Below, piece after piece: positions 1 to 10,109 of a stretch of DNA of 64,000 nucleotides (position 1 is its first letter; the number at the start of each line of letters is the position of its first letter). The position numbers and the translations under genes are program-made. Below the pieces are notes generated by a model. The model ran no database searches. It was given only the letters and a program-made list of their open reading frames with translations, and was not told where the DNA came from. This DNA comes from an uncultured Hyphomicrobiales bacterium (GTDB lineage: Bacteria > Pseudomonadota > Alphaproteobacteria > Rhizobiales > Beijerinckiaceae): positions 149,887-213,886 of the forward strand of contig CAINED010000078.1 of NCBI GenBank assembly GCA_903847605.1, written 5' to 3'.

Positions 1-312
1 CACGCAAACATTTTCTTCATAGGGGCGTGTCGGAGGCGTTATCCTGACGGTGAAACTGCCGGCAGTTGCTGATTCCAGTGTGACCGATTGATTACCGATA
101 AGTCCGTCTATGACGTTAAAAATTCTGACGCTCGGATTTTTGTCCGATCTGTAGTCACATTTGCCGAGCGAAACCATCTTCGTGGCTTCACCGTCACACC
201 CCAAGTTCTGGAGTTCGGTCAATTCGACAGTCCCGCTGCATTCGACGGCTTGGCCGAGTGTGGGAGCGCAAATCAGGGCGATGACGACAATGGAAGTACG
301 GACGTTCTTCAT
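1..312 (-). CDS. Small secreted hypothetical protein, C-terminus cut by window edge
   Basis: An open frame reads on the minus strand from an ATG at 312 through the first base of the window with no stop, giving at least 104 residues. The start has a good ribosome binding site (AGGAG about 7 bases upstream). The N-terminus is a classical signal peptide: Lys/Arg, then a hydrophobic stretch, then an Ala-rich cleavage region near residue 20. Four cysteines follow in the visible mature part, which suggests disulfides in the periplasm or outside the cell. I do not recognise the family. It is the next gene downstream of the TadG-like vWA gene on the same strand, with a gap of under 40 bases, so co-transcription is likely. 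Confidence 0.6.
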   Translation of the reverse strand, partial: MKNVRTSIVVIALICAPTLGQAVECSGTVELTELQNLGCDGEATKMVSLGKCDYRSDKNPSVRIFNVIDGLIGNQSVTLESATAGSFTVRITPPTRPYEENVCV

Positions 313-349
313 TAAGCTCTCCTGTTTGTTAAGTGTCTCATTAAGTCGT

Positions 350-2083
350 CTATCGAGACAGGCGCAACTGACTGATGGAGTTTCCGATCTGAGTGAAGGC
401 GCTGGAGAGCGTCAACTGACTGCTCGGCGAAAAGTAGTGATGTTCCTCGGACGTCGCGCAGTACTTGAGAAGGTTAGTACCTTGCGTATCGATCGGATCT
501 GAATTCACGGAGAAGGCAATCGTGTAAATGATGACGCCTTTTGCCTTGGCAGCATCGCAGGCCTCCTTTGTCAGCTTGTCCATGGAACTACGGGCCTGAG
601 AGCTTGATCCAATATTCTGATTGGTGCTCGGCAGTTTCGGATTGGCCGAGTTGTAGAAGCCATAGGCCGAATATTGCGATCCGTTGAGATCGTTATCGGC
701 CCCGGACCAGGTGTTCATGCCATCGGTCATGAGGACGATGATCTTCTGATTGCCATTCGTATTGTAGGCGCGGCCGTCGGCGAAGGGAGCACTCGGGGAA
801 ATCGTGCGCCAGCCCCACATGAAGCCTTCGTGAATATTCGTATTGCCGCTTGCAGTCAGCGAATTGACCTTGGTGACAAGGTCGGTCTTTGCCGTTTGCA
901 GGCGTACCAGAGACTTCGACGAGCAGGCGGTATTGGGGCTGTTGCTGGTGTTCGAACCCGTGAGGCTCTTGTACTTGCAGAGGCGTGATTGGGCTGTTGT
1001 CTGATCGGTTGTGTTATTGCCAGTTGGCGCATTCGTCGAACACGAACCTTTATCGGCGATGTAGCTATTGTCATAGGTCGCATCGACGATGGTGCGCGTC
1101 TTCAGGCGGCCCCTGCTGTCATAGTAAGTTTCTGTATGACTGATGTCGGCCGGTTCGTCGGGGGCCAAGAGCGGCACAAAATAGGAGTCCGGGTTCGTCG
1201 ATACCGGCGGATCGTCGGATATATTCAACGGGTATGGCCGAGATTCCACGCAACCTCCCCAACCCCATGACGAGTTTTGCTTCTTGAGGATATTGAATAG
1301 CGCAAAGCGATTGACCGCTACGCTTGTGTCAGCTGCGAACAGGGGGCTGGGCCAGTGGTAGGCGGAAGAAGCTGCATTGTCGAACCACGATGCCCCCGTC
1401 GCATTGGACAGCGTATTGATGGTGGAGTAGCTCGTGCTCGAAGTCACCGCTAGGCTCGGACCATAACCGGTTCCGACATTTACGGATGGGGCGAACGGCA
1501 CGACCGACATTTTGGTGCGCGGGCCAAGCGTCGGGGAGTCGAACATCGTGTTAATGAATGAGTTTGCGGCATTCTTCATTGAGACGAGTTTGCTCTGCCC
1601 GCCATTGTCGGTGTTCGCCATTGAACCTGTGGTATCGAGAACGAGCGCTATTTCGAACGAACCCGCAGCAACCTGTGAACAGGCGCTGGCGCTGACATTG
1701 ACAGTTTCGACACCGATCATTGCCATGACGGCAGTCGAAACCGGCATCGTTGTGGCAACACACACTTCACCGGTCGTGGAATTAACCGACGGATAGCCGG
1801 AGAGGGTCGCAGCGGCAGTTCGGGTGGCTGCGGCAAGGTAGTTGCTGGCATAAGTCTGCAATGCGGCGCCCGCGGTGCCGGATGCTGCGGCTTTCGCTGT
1901 CGCAAGCGCCGTGGCGTCCGTCGCCTGTTGCAGGTTTGAACGTGAAGCCGAGGCCAAATTGTAATCAATGCCCGCGCCCACCATGAGCATAAGCGGAACA
2001 GCGGAAAGGCTGAATACGGTCGAAGCTGAACCGCCTCTGGCCCTGCCAAACTTCCGGGCCTTCTTATTGATCTGCTCAAGCAT
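350..2083 (-). CDS. TadG-like pilus-assembly/vWA domain protein
   Basis: The 577-residue protein has a TadG N-terminal segment (roughly residues 15-70): a basic stretch, one transmembrane helix, then the conserved region with N-x-x-x-A-T-D-A-A-A-L-like character. A von Willebrand factor A domain follows, with a metal-ion-dependent adhesion site at D150, T152 and S154. The long middle is Ser/Thr/Asn-rich. This is typical of Flp/Tad-associated surface proteins anchored in the inner membrane and exposed to the periplasm. The frame extends to 2164, but I chose the internal ATG at 2083 because it places the basic-hydrophobic TadG start first and has GGGGCGG upstream. No other tad genes are nearby, so this is an orphan copy. 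Confidence 0.8.
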   Translation of the reverse strand: MLEQINKKARKFGRARGGSASTVFSLSAVPLMLMVGAGIDYNLASASRSNLQQATDATALATAKAAASGTAGAALQTYASNYLAAATRTAAATLSGYPSVNSTTGEVCVATTMPVSTAVMAMIGVETVNVSASACSQVAAGSFEIALVLDTTGSMANTDNGGQSKLVSMKNAANSFINTMFDSPTLGPRTKMSVVPFAPSVNVGTGYGPSLAVTSSTSYSTINTLSNATGASWFDNAASSAYHWPSPLFAADTSVAVNRFALFNILKKQNSSWGWGGCVESRPYPLNISDDPPVSTNPDSYFVPLLAPDEPADISHTETYYDSRGRLKTRTIVDATYDNSYIADKGSCSTNAPTGNNTTDQTTAQSRLCKYKSLTGSNTSNSPNTACSSKSLVRLQTAKTDLVTKVNSLTASGNTNIHEGFMWGWRTISPSAPFADGRAYNTNGNQKIIVLMTDGMNTWSGADNDLNGSQYSAYGFYNSANPKLPSTNQNIGSSSQARSSMDKLTKEACDAAKAKGVIIYTIAFSVNSDPIDTQGTNLLKYCATSEEHHYFSPSSQLTLSSAFTQIGNSISQLRLSR

Positions 2084-2506
2084 CACACCGCCCCATTTTT
2101 CAATATCGGCGATGAAAACAAGCAGCGCCGTCGAAGCGAACACTCGGCTTTGCCATGTTAACACGGTGTAATTTCAAACCGCAGACTTTTACCGGTTGGC
2201 GGCGACATGTGCTTAATGCAGAGCCCGAGTCCTATTAAGATTATTTTAAAGTAAAGACGTTCGTCTACATCTTACGAATTCTATGATTTTTCGACGAAAA
2301 TTTGTCTCACCCCCGATGGACTGAAACCTTCACACACATGACGCCAAAGGCAGAGCTTAAGAAGTTTATTGATGCGAGCCTGAACAGAAGCAACTCTTTC
2401 GATCAAAATTCCGAGCGACACGCGCACTCTGCCAGTCGCCGGCGAAAATTGCCAATACGATAGTCTTTTGAGCTGAAGTCGAATCCTGCATATTCGGTGC
2501 AAACAT

Positions 2507-2521
2507 GAACACTTGACGAAC
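2507..2521 (+). promoter_or_regulatory. LexA (SOS) box upstream of lexA
   Basis: An exact GAAC-N7-GAAC direct repeat lies 120 bases upstream of the lexA start. This is the reverse complement of GTTC-N7-GTTC, the established alphaproteobacterial LexA operator. Its position in front of lexA predicts autorepression, with release after RecA-stimulated self-cleavage of LexA. Confidence 0.8.
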
Positions 2522-2532
2522 ATTCGCGGATC

Positions 2533-2547
2533 GTTCATGGTTTGTTT
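2533..2547 (+). promoter_or_regulatory. Second, imperfect LexA box
   Basis: GTTC-N7-GTTT is one base off the GTTC-N7-GTTC consensus. It begins 12 bases after the exact box ends, in the opposite orientation. It could let a second LexA dimer bind. The match to one degenerate half-site is weaker evidence than the exact box. Confidence 0.5.
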
Positions 2548-2641
2548 AGTGATTCACGCGAACATTCACGCGCCTGTATGTGCAAGCGAACAGGTTTCAA
2601 CGGATAGAAGGGCGGTCTTTCGCCCATCACGGGACTGAACC

Positions 2642-3343
2642 ATGCTGACCAAGAAGCAGAGCGAATTGCTGCGGTTCATCAATGAGCGGCTCAAAGAGTC
2701 CGGCGTGCCCCCCTCCTTCGACGAGATGAAGGACGCGCTCGACCTGCGTTCCAAGTCAGGCATCCATCGCCTGATCATCGCGCTGGAGGAACGTGGCTTC
2801 ATCCGCCGCCTGCCCAATCGCGCCCGCGCCCTTGAAGTGCTGAAACTGCCGGAATCCTCGACCCCGGCCAATGCCCGCGGGGGCCGTTTCGCGCCGTCCG
2901 TGATCGAGGGAAATCTCGGAAAGATCCGCACGCCCGCCGTGCCGCCGGTGGGCAACAACGACAATGTCGTCATCCCCGTCATGGGACGGATCGCGGCGGG
3001 CGTGCCGATTTCCGCGATACAGGATCACAGCCATACCATCGCCCTGCCGCCGGACATGCTGCCGTCAGGCGAGCATTTCGCCCTGGAAGTGCGCGGCGAT
3101 TCCATGATCGAAGCCGGTATCTTCGAGTCGGACCTCGTGGTCATCCACAGGCAGGATACGGCTGAAACGGGCGACATCGTCGTCGCGCTGATCGACGACG
3201 AGGAGGCGACGCTCAAGCGGCTGCGCAAGCGCGGGGCCTCCATTGCGCTGGAAGCAGCCAATCCCGCCTACGAAACGCGCATCTTCGGGCCCGACCGCGT
3301 GCGCATTCAGGGCAAGCTTGTGAGCCTGATCCGTAAGTATTGA
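2642..3343 (+). CDS. lexA: SOS repressor LexA
   Basis: A 233-residue LexA. Residues 1-65 form the winged-helix DNA-binding domain. The self-cleavage bond is Ala119-Gly120, within a [10 protein letters not shown] context. The Ser/Lys catalytic dyad of the S24 peptidase domain is Ser154 (in R-G-D-S-M) and Lys192. It represses DNA-damage genes and its own promoter, which carries a perfect box at 2507-2521. It runs convergently with comEC, with only 6 bases between the stops. The lexA-comEC-gltX-gltA order is common in Hyphomicrobiales. All catalytic residues are intact. Confidence 0.97.
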   Translation: MLTKKQSELLRFINERLKESGVPPSFDEMKDALDLRSKSGIHRLIIALEERGFIRRLPNRARALEVLKLPESSTPANARGGRFAPSVIEGNLGKIRTPAVPPVGNNDNVVIPVMGRIAAGVPISAIQDHSHTIALPPDMLPSGEHFALEVRGDSMIEAGIFESDLVVIHRQDTAETGDIVVALIDDEEATLKRLRKRGASIALEAANPAYETRIFGPDRVRIQGKLVSLIRKY

Positions 3344-3349
3344 GCCGTT

Positions 3350-5635
3350 TCAATAGGGATTGAGAATTTGCGTCGCGGTCCCGCTGTCGGGATCAAGCGG
3401 CGGCGTCCAGCCGCTCGCCGCAGGCCGTCGCGGCGCCGGCGACCAGGGCCGGTCGTAAGTCGTCTCGCGCGCATATTGATGGCGCAGGCGCCCGTCCCTT
3501 TCGACCCATAGGCGCGTTGCGCCCTGCGCCTGCAGATGTGCGCCGTCGATGATCCGTTCGGGCCCCTTGCACAATCCTTCTGCAAAGATCGGCGTCACCA
3601 CGATATCGGCGCGGGCGCAATCATGCGCCAGCGCCTCGCGTTCGAGCACCAGCGCGAGCGTGCGCCCGTCGCGCAGGATGCCGGTGCAGCCCCTTGCGTC
3701 GCAGAGACCATTGCCCGGAAGCGTCGAATCTCCTGGCTTTCGCGCGTCCGCGTCCGCCGTCAGCCATTGCGTCACCCCGAAGGGATTGGCGCGCGCGTTG
3801 AGAACCGCCAGCCGGCCGTTTTCCATCCGGTATGCGAAACTTCTGCCCTGCCGGTCGATGACGATGTCAGGCTGGACTGTCAGAGCGGCGATGGCCATGC
3901 CGCCCGCGAAGACCGGCGCGCCGAGCCAGCGCAGCGGCGATTGCCAGAGCGCCGTCCACAAGAGCCCCGCCGTCATCAGGAGGAGCGCGCCCGGTCCGAA
4001 AGCCTGAAGATGCAGGGTCGAGCCATCGAGGCTTGAGACCCAGCGCGCAACCTCCATCATGAAGGCCGTGCCCTGCCCCATCAGCCACCAGATCGGCCCG
4101 TCGAGCCCGAAGGGGCTGGCGATCACGCCAAGCACGGCAGCCGGCATGACGATGAATTCGACGAGCGGCAAAACCAGCATATTGCCTATCAGGCCGAAGG
4201 GCGTGATGCGGTGAAAGTGATAGCTGGCGTAAGGATCGGTCGCGAACGAGGCGACCAGCGTCGTCACGATCATCGCGCCGAGAATGAGGCGCGTCCGCCC
4301 CAGCCATGTCGCGCGTGTGTCGGCGGCAGGCTCTCTCGCGTCGACCGGCCTGCCCCATGAATCCGTTGCGCCGGTGCGCTTCTCGAAAGCGGCGATCATC
4401 GCTGCGACGGCGGCGAAGGACATCTGGAAGGATGGCCCCAGCAGCGTCTGCGGCTCGATGGCGAGCACGACGAGCGCGGCGATGGCGAGATTGCGCATGG
4501 AAAAAGCCGGCCGTCCCGCCAGAACTGCTCCCAGAAGGATCAGCACCATGACGAGCGAGCGCTCCGTCGCCACCTCCGAACCTGAGAAGAGATCGTAGGC
4601 GATGGCCCCAAACATGGCGAAAGCAGCAGCCCAGGATTTGACCGGCCGCGTCAGGGCGAGGCGCGGCGATAGCGCCATCAGCGCCCGCAGACTCCAGAGG
4701 AAGAGGCCGGCCGCCAGAACCATGTGCAGGCCGGAAATCGAGACAACATGATAGATGCCCGCCCCGCGCAGCGCCTCGTTGGTTTCCTCGGAGATCTGTC
4801 CGCGCTTGCCGGTGACAAGCGCCGCCGCGACCGGCCCATGCGCGCCGCCGACAGTCTGAATGATGCGATCCGTGAGGCGATTGCGGGCACGGTCGATCGC
4901 CGCATTGATGCGCGCTGTCAGGGGCACGGCCAAATCAGGCGACAGGGCCGGTTGTCCGGAGATCGAGCCGACAGCGCCGATCTTCTGGAAAAAGGCGTCG
5001 CGGCTGAAATCGTAGCCGCCGGGTTCGGAAGGGCGCGGCGGCGGCAGAAGGCGCATCGCCGCGGTCACAGTAGCGCCGGCCTTGAACGCGGGCTTGCCGC
5101 GCATGGTCACGCGGATGCGCTCGGGGGTCTTGTCGGCGGCCAGACCTGCCACCGAGGCCGGGCGCAACAGCAGGCGCGCGCCGCTTTCGCGGGGATCGAC
5201 GATCTCGACATAGGCGGTCACTCGCGCGGTGAGCGTGCGCTCCAATATCGGGGCATAAACGGATGCTGTCTTGAGGCATCCTGTGGCAAAGCCTGCCACG
5301 ACCGCCGAAAAGGCAAGAGAGATACGAAAGGCTGCAATGCGCCCTCTCCGGCGAAAATGCAGAGATAGAGCGCCAGCGACGGCAAAGCCGAGCAACGCCG
5401 CCCAAAGCGAAGGTTCGCGATCCGCAGCGAAATAGAGCAGCACCCCGACGCCGAACGAGACGGGCAGCCACAAAAACAGTCGGCGTCCGTCTTCTTCCTG
5501 CTCGAGCCAGCTGCGAAAAAGCGCGCGCAAGCCGAGCGCCCACGCTGCCGAAGCAGAGTGGCGCGCATCGCGCACGCCCCCGATCACGCCTGCAATAACG
5601 CCTGCAGAGGCGCGCGGTCCCCGCCCCTCTTCCAT
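3350..5635 (-). CDS. comEC: ComEC/Rec2-family DNA-translocation channel protein
   Basis: A multi-spanning membrane protein of about 761 residues with the N-terminal DUF4131-type region, the competence (ComEC) polytopic domain carrying the G-x-Y-H-V-V-S-I-S-G-L-H motif, and a C-terminal remnant of a metallo-beta-lactamase domain. In competent bacteria ComEC carries single-stranded DNA across the inner membrane. The C-terminal part lacks an H-x-H-x-D-H metal site, so nuclease activity is unlikely there. The frame stays open to 5899 and would overlap gltX. I chose the ATG at 5635, which has GGGGA upstream and precedes the first hydrophobic segment; 5722 is an alternative. No comEA or other uptake genes are in the window, so competence cannot be inferred. 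Confidence 0.85.
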   Translation of the reverse strand: MEEGRGPRASAGVIAGVIGGVRDARHSASAAWALGLRALFRSWLEQEEDGRRLFLWLPVSFGVGVLLYFAADREPSLWAALLGFAVAGALSLHFRRRGRIAAFRISLAFSAVVAGFATGCLKTASVYAPILERTLTARVTAYVEIVDPRESGARLLLRPASVAGLAADKTPERIRVTMRGKPAFKAGATVTAAMRLLPPPRPSEPGGYDFSRDAFFQKIGAVGSISGQPALSPDLAVPLTARINAAIDRARNRLTDRIIQTVGGAHGPVAAALVTGKRGQISEETNEALRGAGIYHVVSISGLHMVLAAGLFLWSLRALMALSPRLALTRPVKSWAAAFAMFGAIAYDLFSGSEVATERSLVMVLILLGAVLAGRPAFSMRNLAIAALVVLAIEPQTLLGPSFQMSFAAVAAMIAAFEKRTGATDSWGRPVDAREPAADTRATWLGRTRLILGAMIVTTLVASFATDPYASYHFHRITPFGLIGNMLVLPLVEFIVMPAAVLGVIASPFGLDGPIWWLMGQGTAFMMEVARWVSSLDGSTLHLQAFGPGALLLMTAGLLWTALWQSPLRWLGAPVFAGGMAIAALTVQPDIVIDRQGRSFAYRMENGRLAVLNARANPFGVTQWLTADADARKPGDSTLPGNGLCDARGCTGILRDGRTLALVLEREALAHDCARADIVVTPIFAEGLCKGPERIIDGAHLQAQGATRLWVERDGRLRHQYARETTYDRPWSPAPRRPAASGWTPPLDPDSGTATQILNPY

Positions 5636-5816
5636 GCAATCCCCGCTACGCAACACATGCGCGGCAACAAAATTGCGGATGGCGTCCTTTTTTGCCGCCG
5701 GACGCCTGCCGTGCCTACCCATCGCCGCAAGCCCTATGCTACACGAAGCCGGCCTGCCGGAAAGCGCTGCAATTGAAGCCGCGCCCGGCACACTCTCCAA
5801 AAGCAGTCGAGAATAA

Positions 5817-7250
5817 ATGTCGAACCCGGTCGTTACCCGTTTTGCTCCCTCGCCCACCGGCTTCCTGCATATCGGCGGGGCGCGAACCGCACTGTTCAAC
5901 TGGCTTTATGCCAGGCGCTTTGGCGGCAAGATGTTTTTGCGCATCGAGGATACCGACCGGGAACGCTCGACGGATGCCGCCATTGCCGCGATCATCGACG
6001 GGCTTGCCTGGCTGGGCCTGCAATGGGACGGCGAGCCCATCTATCAATATGCGCGCGCAGACCGCCATCGAGAGGCCGCCCTGCAACTGCTGGCGGACGG
6101 CAAGGCCTACAAATGCTTCGCCACACAGCAGGAACTGGAGCAAATGCGCGAGCAGGCGCGCGCCGAGAAGCGCTTTCCCCGTTACGACGGCCGCTGGCGC
6201 GATCGCAGTCTTGCCGACATCGCTGCCGCCGAGGCGCATGGTCTCAAGCCCGTCATTCGTCTGAAGGCGGTTCAGGACGGCGACACCGTCATTGAAGATA
6301 AGGTGCAGGGTCGCGTCGTATTCCCCAACAAGGATCTCGACGACCTCGTTCTGCTGCGTTCGGACGGCAACCCGACCTACATGCTCGCCGTCGTCGTCGA
6401 CGATCACGACATGGGCGTCACGCATGTCATTCGCGGCGACGATCACCTGACCAACGCCGCGCGGCAGACGCAAATCTATCAGGCCTTCGGCTGGGACGTG
6501 CCCATCATGGCGCATATCCCGCTCATCCATGGCGCGGACGGCGCAAAGCTTTCCAAGCGCCATGGCGCGCTCGGCGTCGATGCGTACCGCGCCATGGGTT
6601 TTCTGCCGGCGGCGCTGCGGAATTACCTTGTGCGCCTCGGCTGGGCGCATGGCGATCAGGAAGTCTTTTCGACCGAGGAAATGGTTGCGGCCTTCGATCT
6701 GCCGCAGATCGGCCGCTCGCCGTCGCGCTTCGACTTCGCAAAACTCGAAAATCTCGACGGCCACTACATCCGCGCCATGGGCGACGCGGAATTGCTCGCG
6801 ATTTTCGAGGTGACGCTTCCTTATCTGGAAGGCGGCGAAGCGCTCGCCGCGAGGCTCGACGACAAGCTGCGGGCGCAATTGCTGGCGGCGATGGGCGGAT
6901 TGAAAGAGCGCGCCAAGACCCTGCGCGACCTGCTCGACGGCGCGCATTTCCTTTACGCGCCGCGCCCCCTGCCACTTGAGCAAAAGGCGGCGGATATTCT
7001 GGCCGGCGGCGGCCGCGATCATCTGAAGGCGCTGCTGCCCGATCTCGAGCGTATAGCCGACTGGAATGCAGCGAATGCCGAATCTGCCGTTCGCGCTTAT
7101 GCCGAGCGCAGCGGCGCAAAGCTCGGTCAGGTCGCCCAGCCGTTGCGCGCGGCGCTGACGGGACGCGCGGCTTCGCCGGGCATTTTCGACGTTCTGGCGG
7201 TTTTGGGCCGTGAGGAAAGCCTCGCTCGCCTGCGCGATGTCGCAGCGTGA
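5817..7250 (+). CDS. gltX: Glutamyl-tRNA synthetase
   Basis: A 477-residue class I aminoacyl-tRNA synthetase. The HIGH-type signature (H-I-G-G) is at residues 18-21 and the KMSKS-type loop (K-L-S-K-R) is at 244-248. The C-terminal anticodon-binding helical domain follows. It charges tRNA(Glu). Many alphaproteobacteria lack glutaminyl-tRNA synthetase and use Glu-tRNA(Gln) plus GatCAB, so the enzyme may be non-discriminating; I cannot decide this from sequence alone. It is divergent from comEC and followed by a 299-base gap and gltA. Length and motifs are normal for the family. Confidence 0.96.
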   Translation: MSNPVVTRFAPSPTGFLHIGGARTALFNWLYARRFGGKMFLRIEDTDRERSTDAAIAAIIDGLAWLGLQWDGEPIYQYARADRHREAALQLLADGKAYKCFATQQELEQMREQARAEKRFPRYDGRWRDRSLADIAAAEAHGLKPVIRLKAVQDGDTVIEDKVQGRVVFPNKDLDDLVLLRSDGNPTYMLAVVVDDHDMGVTHVIRGDDHLTNAARQTQIYQAFGWDVPIMAHIPLIHGADGAKLSKRHGALGVDAYRAMGFLPAALRNYLVRLGWAHGDQEVFSTEEMVAAFDLPQIGRSPSRFDFAKLENLDGHYIRAMGDAELLAIFEVTLPYLEGGEALAARLDDKLRAQLLAAMGGLKERAKTLRDLLDGAHFLYAPRPLPLEQKAADILAGGGRDHLKALLPDLERIADWNAANAESAVRAYAERSGAKLGQVAQPLRAALTGRAASPGIFDVLAVLGREESLARLRDVAA

Positions 7251-7549
7251 ACCGCTCGCGCGCACGGGGCGATCTTGAGGCGCCTGAGTCAGCACAGAAA
7301 CTGGGCAGGAATGCCTCTCATCGCACGGCAAGCGGCGGAAGTTGCGGCCATCGCTCTGCAGCACGAAAGAAGTAATTGAAATACCGTACTTTCGGCGAAG
7401 CGAGCTATGCCCGCGCTGCGGTGCACATTCGCTGAAAGGCAGGCTTGAACCGCCATCCTCTATAGGTTAGCACACTTTCGGATTTACGACCGGAGCGATC
7501 CGCCGGGCGTCCTTCCCGGCCGCACAATGCCAGCACGAAGGCAAACAAG
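7251..7549. other. gltX-gltA intergenic region
   Basis: There are 299 bases between two plus-strand genes. I see no convincing small gene, tRNA or T-tracted terminator. An AT-rich segment around 7460-7475 (containing CTCTATAGG) may be part of the gltA promoter, but spacing to a -35-like hexamer is not good. gltA has AAGG about 8 bases before its start. Confidence 0.4.
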
Positions 7550-8839
7550 ATGAGCGCAAAAAACGCAACGATAACGGTTGGCAACAAGAACGTCGATTTG
7601 CCCATGTACGACGGAACGGTCGGTCCGACTGTCATCGACATCGGCAAACTGCTCGCACAGACGGGCATGTTCACATTCGATCCGGGCTTCCTGTCGACGG
7701 CAAGCTGCGAATCCAAGATCACCTATATCGACGGCGACGAAGGCATTCTGCTGCATCGCGGCTATCCGATCGAGCAGCTCGCCGAACACGGCGACTATCT
7801 CGAGACATGTTATCTGCTGCTTTACGGCGAACTGCCGACCAAGACGCAGAAAGCCGATTTCGATTATCGCATCACGCGCCACACGATGATTCATGAACAG
7901 ATGGCGCAGTTTTATCGCGGCTTCCGCCGCGACGCGCATCCGATGGCTGTGGTCGTCGGCTGCGTCGGCGCGCTCTCGGCATTCTATCACGACTCCACCG
8001 ACATCAACGATCCGCATCAGCGCATGGTCGCCTCGATGCGTCTGATTGCGAAGATGCCGACGATTGCGGCGATGGCCTACAAGTACAACATCGGCCAGCC
8101 CTTCGTTTATCCGAAGAACGACCTCGACTACGCCGCGAACTTCCTTCGCATGTGCTTTGCCGTGCCCTGCGAAGAATACAAGGTCAATCCCGTGCTTGCG
8201 CGCGCGCTCGACCGGATCTTCATTCTGCACGCCGATCACGAGCAGAATGCTTCGACCTCGACGGTGCGTCTCGCCGGCTCGACGGGCGCCAATCCCTTCG
8301 CCTGCATCGCGGCTGGCGTTGCGGCGCTCTGGGGACCTGCGCATGGCGGCGCAAACGAAATCTGTCTGCGCATGCTGATGGAAATCGGCACGCCCGACCG
8401 CATTCCGCATTTCATCGCGCGCGCCAAGGACAAGAACGATCCGTTCCGCCTCATGGGCTTCGGCCATCGCGTGTACAAGAACTTCGATCCGCGCGCGAAG
8501 ATCATGCAGAAGACCTGCCACGAAGTTCTCGCGGAACTCGGCATCAAGGACGATCCGCTGCTCGATGTCGCGATGGAACTCGAACGCATTGCGCTGCACG
8601 ACGAATATTTCATCGAACGCAAGCTCTATCCGAACGTCGATTTCTACTCGGGCATCACGCTGAAGGCGATGGGCTTCCCGACCACCATGTTCACCGTGCT
8701 CTTCGCGGCGGCGCGCACGGTCGGCTGGATCGCGCAGTGGAAGGAAATGATCGAGGACCCGAACCAGAAGATCGGCCGTCCGCGCCAGCTCTATACGGGC
8801 CAGACGTCTCGCGACTACGCGCCGATCGGCAAGCGCTGA
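7550..8839 (+). CDS. gltA: Citrate synthase (type II, hexameric-like)
   Basis: A 429-residue citrate synthase condensing acetyl-CoA and oxaloacetate at the entry of the TCA cycle. The catalytic triad is visible as His265 (in P-A-H-G-G), His306 (in G-F-G-H-R-V-Y) and Asp364 (in V-D-F-Y-S-G), matching E. coli His264/His305/Asp362. The N-terminal strand-rich extension of the long Gram-negative type is present. A strong bidirectional terminator follows at 8864-8893 and separates it from the convergent lpxB. Confidence 0.97.
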   Translation: MSAKNATITVGNKNVDLPMYDGTVGPTVIDIGKLLAQTGMFTFDPGFLSTASCESKITYIDGDEGILLHRGYPIEQLAEHGDYLETCYLLLYGELPTKTQKADFDYRITRHTMIHEQMAQFYRGFRRDAHPMAVVVGCVGALSAFYHDSTDINDPHQRMVASMRLIAKMPTIAAMAYKYNIGQPFVYPKNDLDYAANFLRMCFAVPCEEYKVNPVLARALDRIFILHADHEQNASTSTVRLAGSTGANPFACIAAGVAALWGPAHGGANEICLRMLMEIGTPDRIPHFIARAKDKNDPFRLMGFGHRVYKNFDPRAKIMQKTCHEVLAELGIKDDPLLDVAMELERIALHDEYFIERKLYPNVDFYSGITLKAMGFPTTMFTVLFAAARTVGWIAQWKEMIEDPNQKIGRPRQLYTGQTSRDYAPIGKR

Positions 8840-8863
8840 TACGTTTTGGTCAGAACGAATATG

Positions 8864-8893
8864 AAAAAGGATCGCTGTCGCGGTCCTTTTTTT
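8864..8893 (+). terminator. Rho-independent terminator between gltA and lpxB
   Basis: The hairpin has arms AAAAAGGA and TCCTTTTT with an inner CGC/GCG pairing, followed by a run of seven T on the plus strand and flanked by A on the other side. It can therefore terminate both gltA (plus) and lpxB (minus). It sits 24 bases after the gltA stop and 13 bases beyond the lpxB stop. Confidence 0.85.
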
Positions 8894-8906
8894 GTTGGCC
8901 TGCCTT

Positions 8907-10109
8907 TCAGGCAGGCGCGCGTCCCGCGACAACATCGAGCACGATGCTTGCCGCCTTCACGCTGGGAGTCACATCGCTTTCGAGACGCATGAATGACGCC
9001 AGTCTGTCGAGCGCGGCCAACTGACTCGCACGCGCCGGCGTGTCCTTCATGATGTCCGCCAGCTTATCCGCAAGCGCAGATGCGTTGGCCTTGTCCTGCA
9101 GAAACTCCGGATAAACCTGTTCGTTCAAAATGATGTTCGGCAAGGATATCCAGTTCGTTCGAATGAGCTGCCGTGCGATCGCCGCCTCGATGGCCGAAAC
9201 CTTGTAGGCGACGACTACGGGTGTTTTCGCAAGCCCGAGTTCTAGCGTTACCGTGCCGGACGCAGCGAGCGCGCCGCGCGCCTGGCGGAATGCTTTCAAC
9301 TTCGCGTCTTCGCCGACGACGATATCAGGCCTGATCGGCCAGTTCGCGATCTTTTCCCGTATCAGCGATTCGAGATAGGCGACCGCGGGCAAGACCGTTT
9401 CGAATGCGCCAATCTTTTCGCGCAGCAATGGCAGAGTTGCGCCGAACGTTTCGAGAAGACGCGCAATCTCGCTGCGACGCGAACCCGGCAGAACGACGAG
9501 CAATGGTGGCTGCGCATTACGCCGTCGCACATCATCCGTGGTCGGTTGCAATTCGTCGAGGCGTTCGATCAGCGGATGACCGACATAGGTGCAAGCGGGC
9601 CCGTGAAGTTCTGCATGCGCGCGCGGCTCGAAAGGGAGCAGCGCGAGAATGTGATCGACATAGGCGCGCATTTTCGCCGCCCTGCCCGGCCGCCATGCCC
9701 AGACGCTCGGGCTCACATAGTCGATCACAGGCAGATGCGGCAGGCGCGCTCGAACTTTGCGAGCGACACGATGTGTGAAGTCCGGACTGTCGACGATGAT
9801 CAGCGCATGCGGCGGTTTGGCAATCACGGCGTCCGCAGTTTCGCGAATGCGGCGCAGCAGTTGCGGCAGTCGCGCGATGACCGGCAGAAAGCCCATGACG
9901 GCAATATCTTCGAGCGGGAAAAGACTATCCACGCCGGCAGCGCGCATTGCATCACCGCCGACCCCGCGAAAGGTCACGCGCTCTCCAAGCCTGTCGCGCA
10001 GGGCTTGGACAAGTTTTGCGCCGAGGCGGTCGCCGGAAATCTCGCCTGCGACGATGAAAAATTCGAGCGCCGCCGGGCGGTCGTTCGCCGTCTCCGGCGG
10101 AAAACTCAC
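8907..10109 (-). CDS. lpxB: Lipid-A-disaccharide synthase
   Basis: A 400-residue GT19-family glycosyltransferase. It joins UDP-2,3-diacylglucosamine and lipid X to make the lipid A disaccharide at the inner-membrane face. The N-terminal G-E-x-S-G-D motif (about residues 22-27) and the R-G-V-G-G-D-A-M segment are typical. The start is GTG, overlapping the lpxA stop in a GTGA four-base arrangement, so the two are translationally coupled. lpxI, which usually lies between lpxA and lpxB in alphaproteobacteria, is absent here. Confidence 0.94.
   Translation of the reverse strand: MSFPPETANDRPAALEFFIVAGEISGDRLGAKLVQALRDRLGERVTFRGVGGDAMRAAGVDSLFPLEDIAVMGFLPVIARLPQLLRRIRETADAVIAKPPHALIIVDSPDFTHRVARKVRARLPHLPVIDYVSPSVWAWRPGRAAKMRAYVDHILALLPFEPRAHAELHGPACTYVGHPLIERLDELQPTTDDVRRRNAQPPLLVVLPGSRRSEIARLLETFGATLPLLREKIGAFETVLPAVAYLESLIREKIANWPIRPDIVVGEDAKLKAFRQARGALAASGTVTLELGLAKTPVVVAYKVSAIEAAIARQLIRTNWISLPNIILNEQVYPEFLQDKANASALADKLADIMKDTPARASQLAALDRLASFMRLESDVTPSVKAASIVLDVVAGRAPA

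Larger units (their letters stand above)
2084..2641. other. Intergenic region between TadG-like gene and lexA
   Basis: This 558-base stretch lies between divergent genes. It holds the LexA operator sites described separately and a locally AT-rich patch around 2235-2275 that could carry the promoter for the minus-strand vWA gene. An 85-codon minus-strand frame (2281-2538) is present, but its start falls inside the operator region, it has no convincing ribosome binding site and its composition does not look coding. I see no RNA gene or repeat. Confidence 0.6.

Noticed and set aside
2281..2538. 85-codon minus-strand frame between the vWA gene and lexA
   Set aside because: Its start lies inside the LexA operators, it has no good ribosome binding site and the predicted protein resembles nothing and has non-coding-like composition.
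5739..7364. 541-codon minus-strand frame
   Set aside because: Antisense to gltX, which has intact HIGH and KMSKS motifs; the translated frame has no recognisable domain.
7484..8935. 483-codon minus-strand frame
   Set aside because: Antisense to gltA; rich in His/Arg/Asp runs typical of shadow frames.
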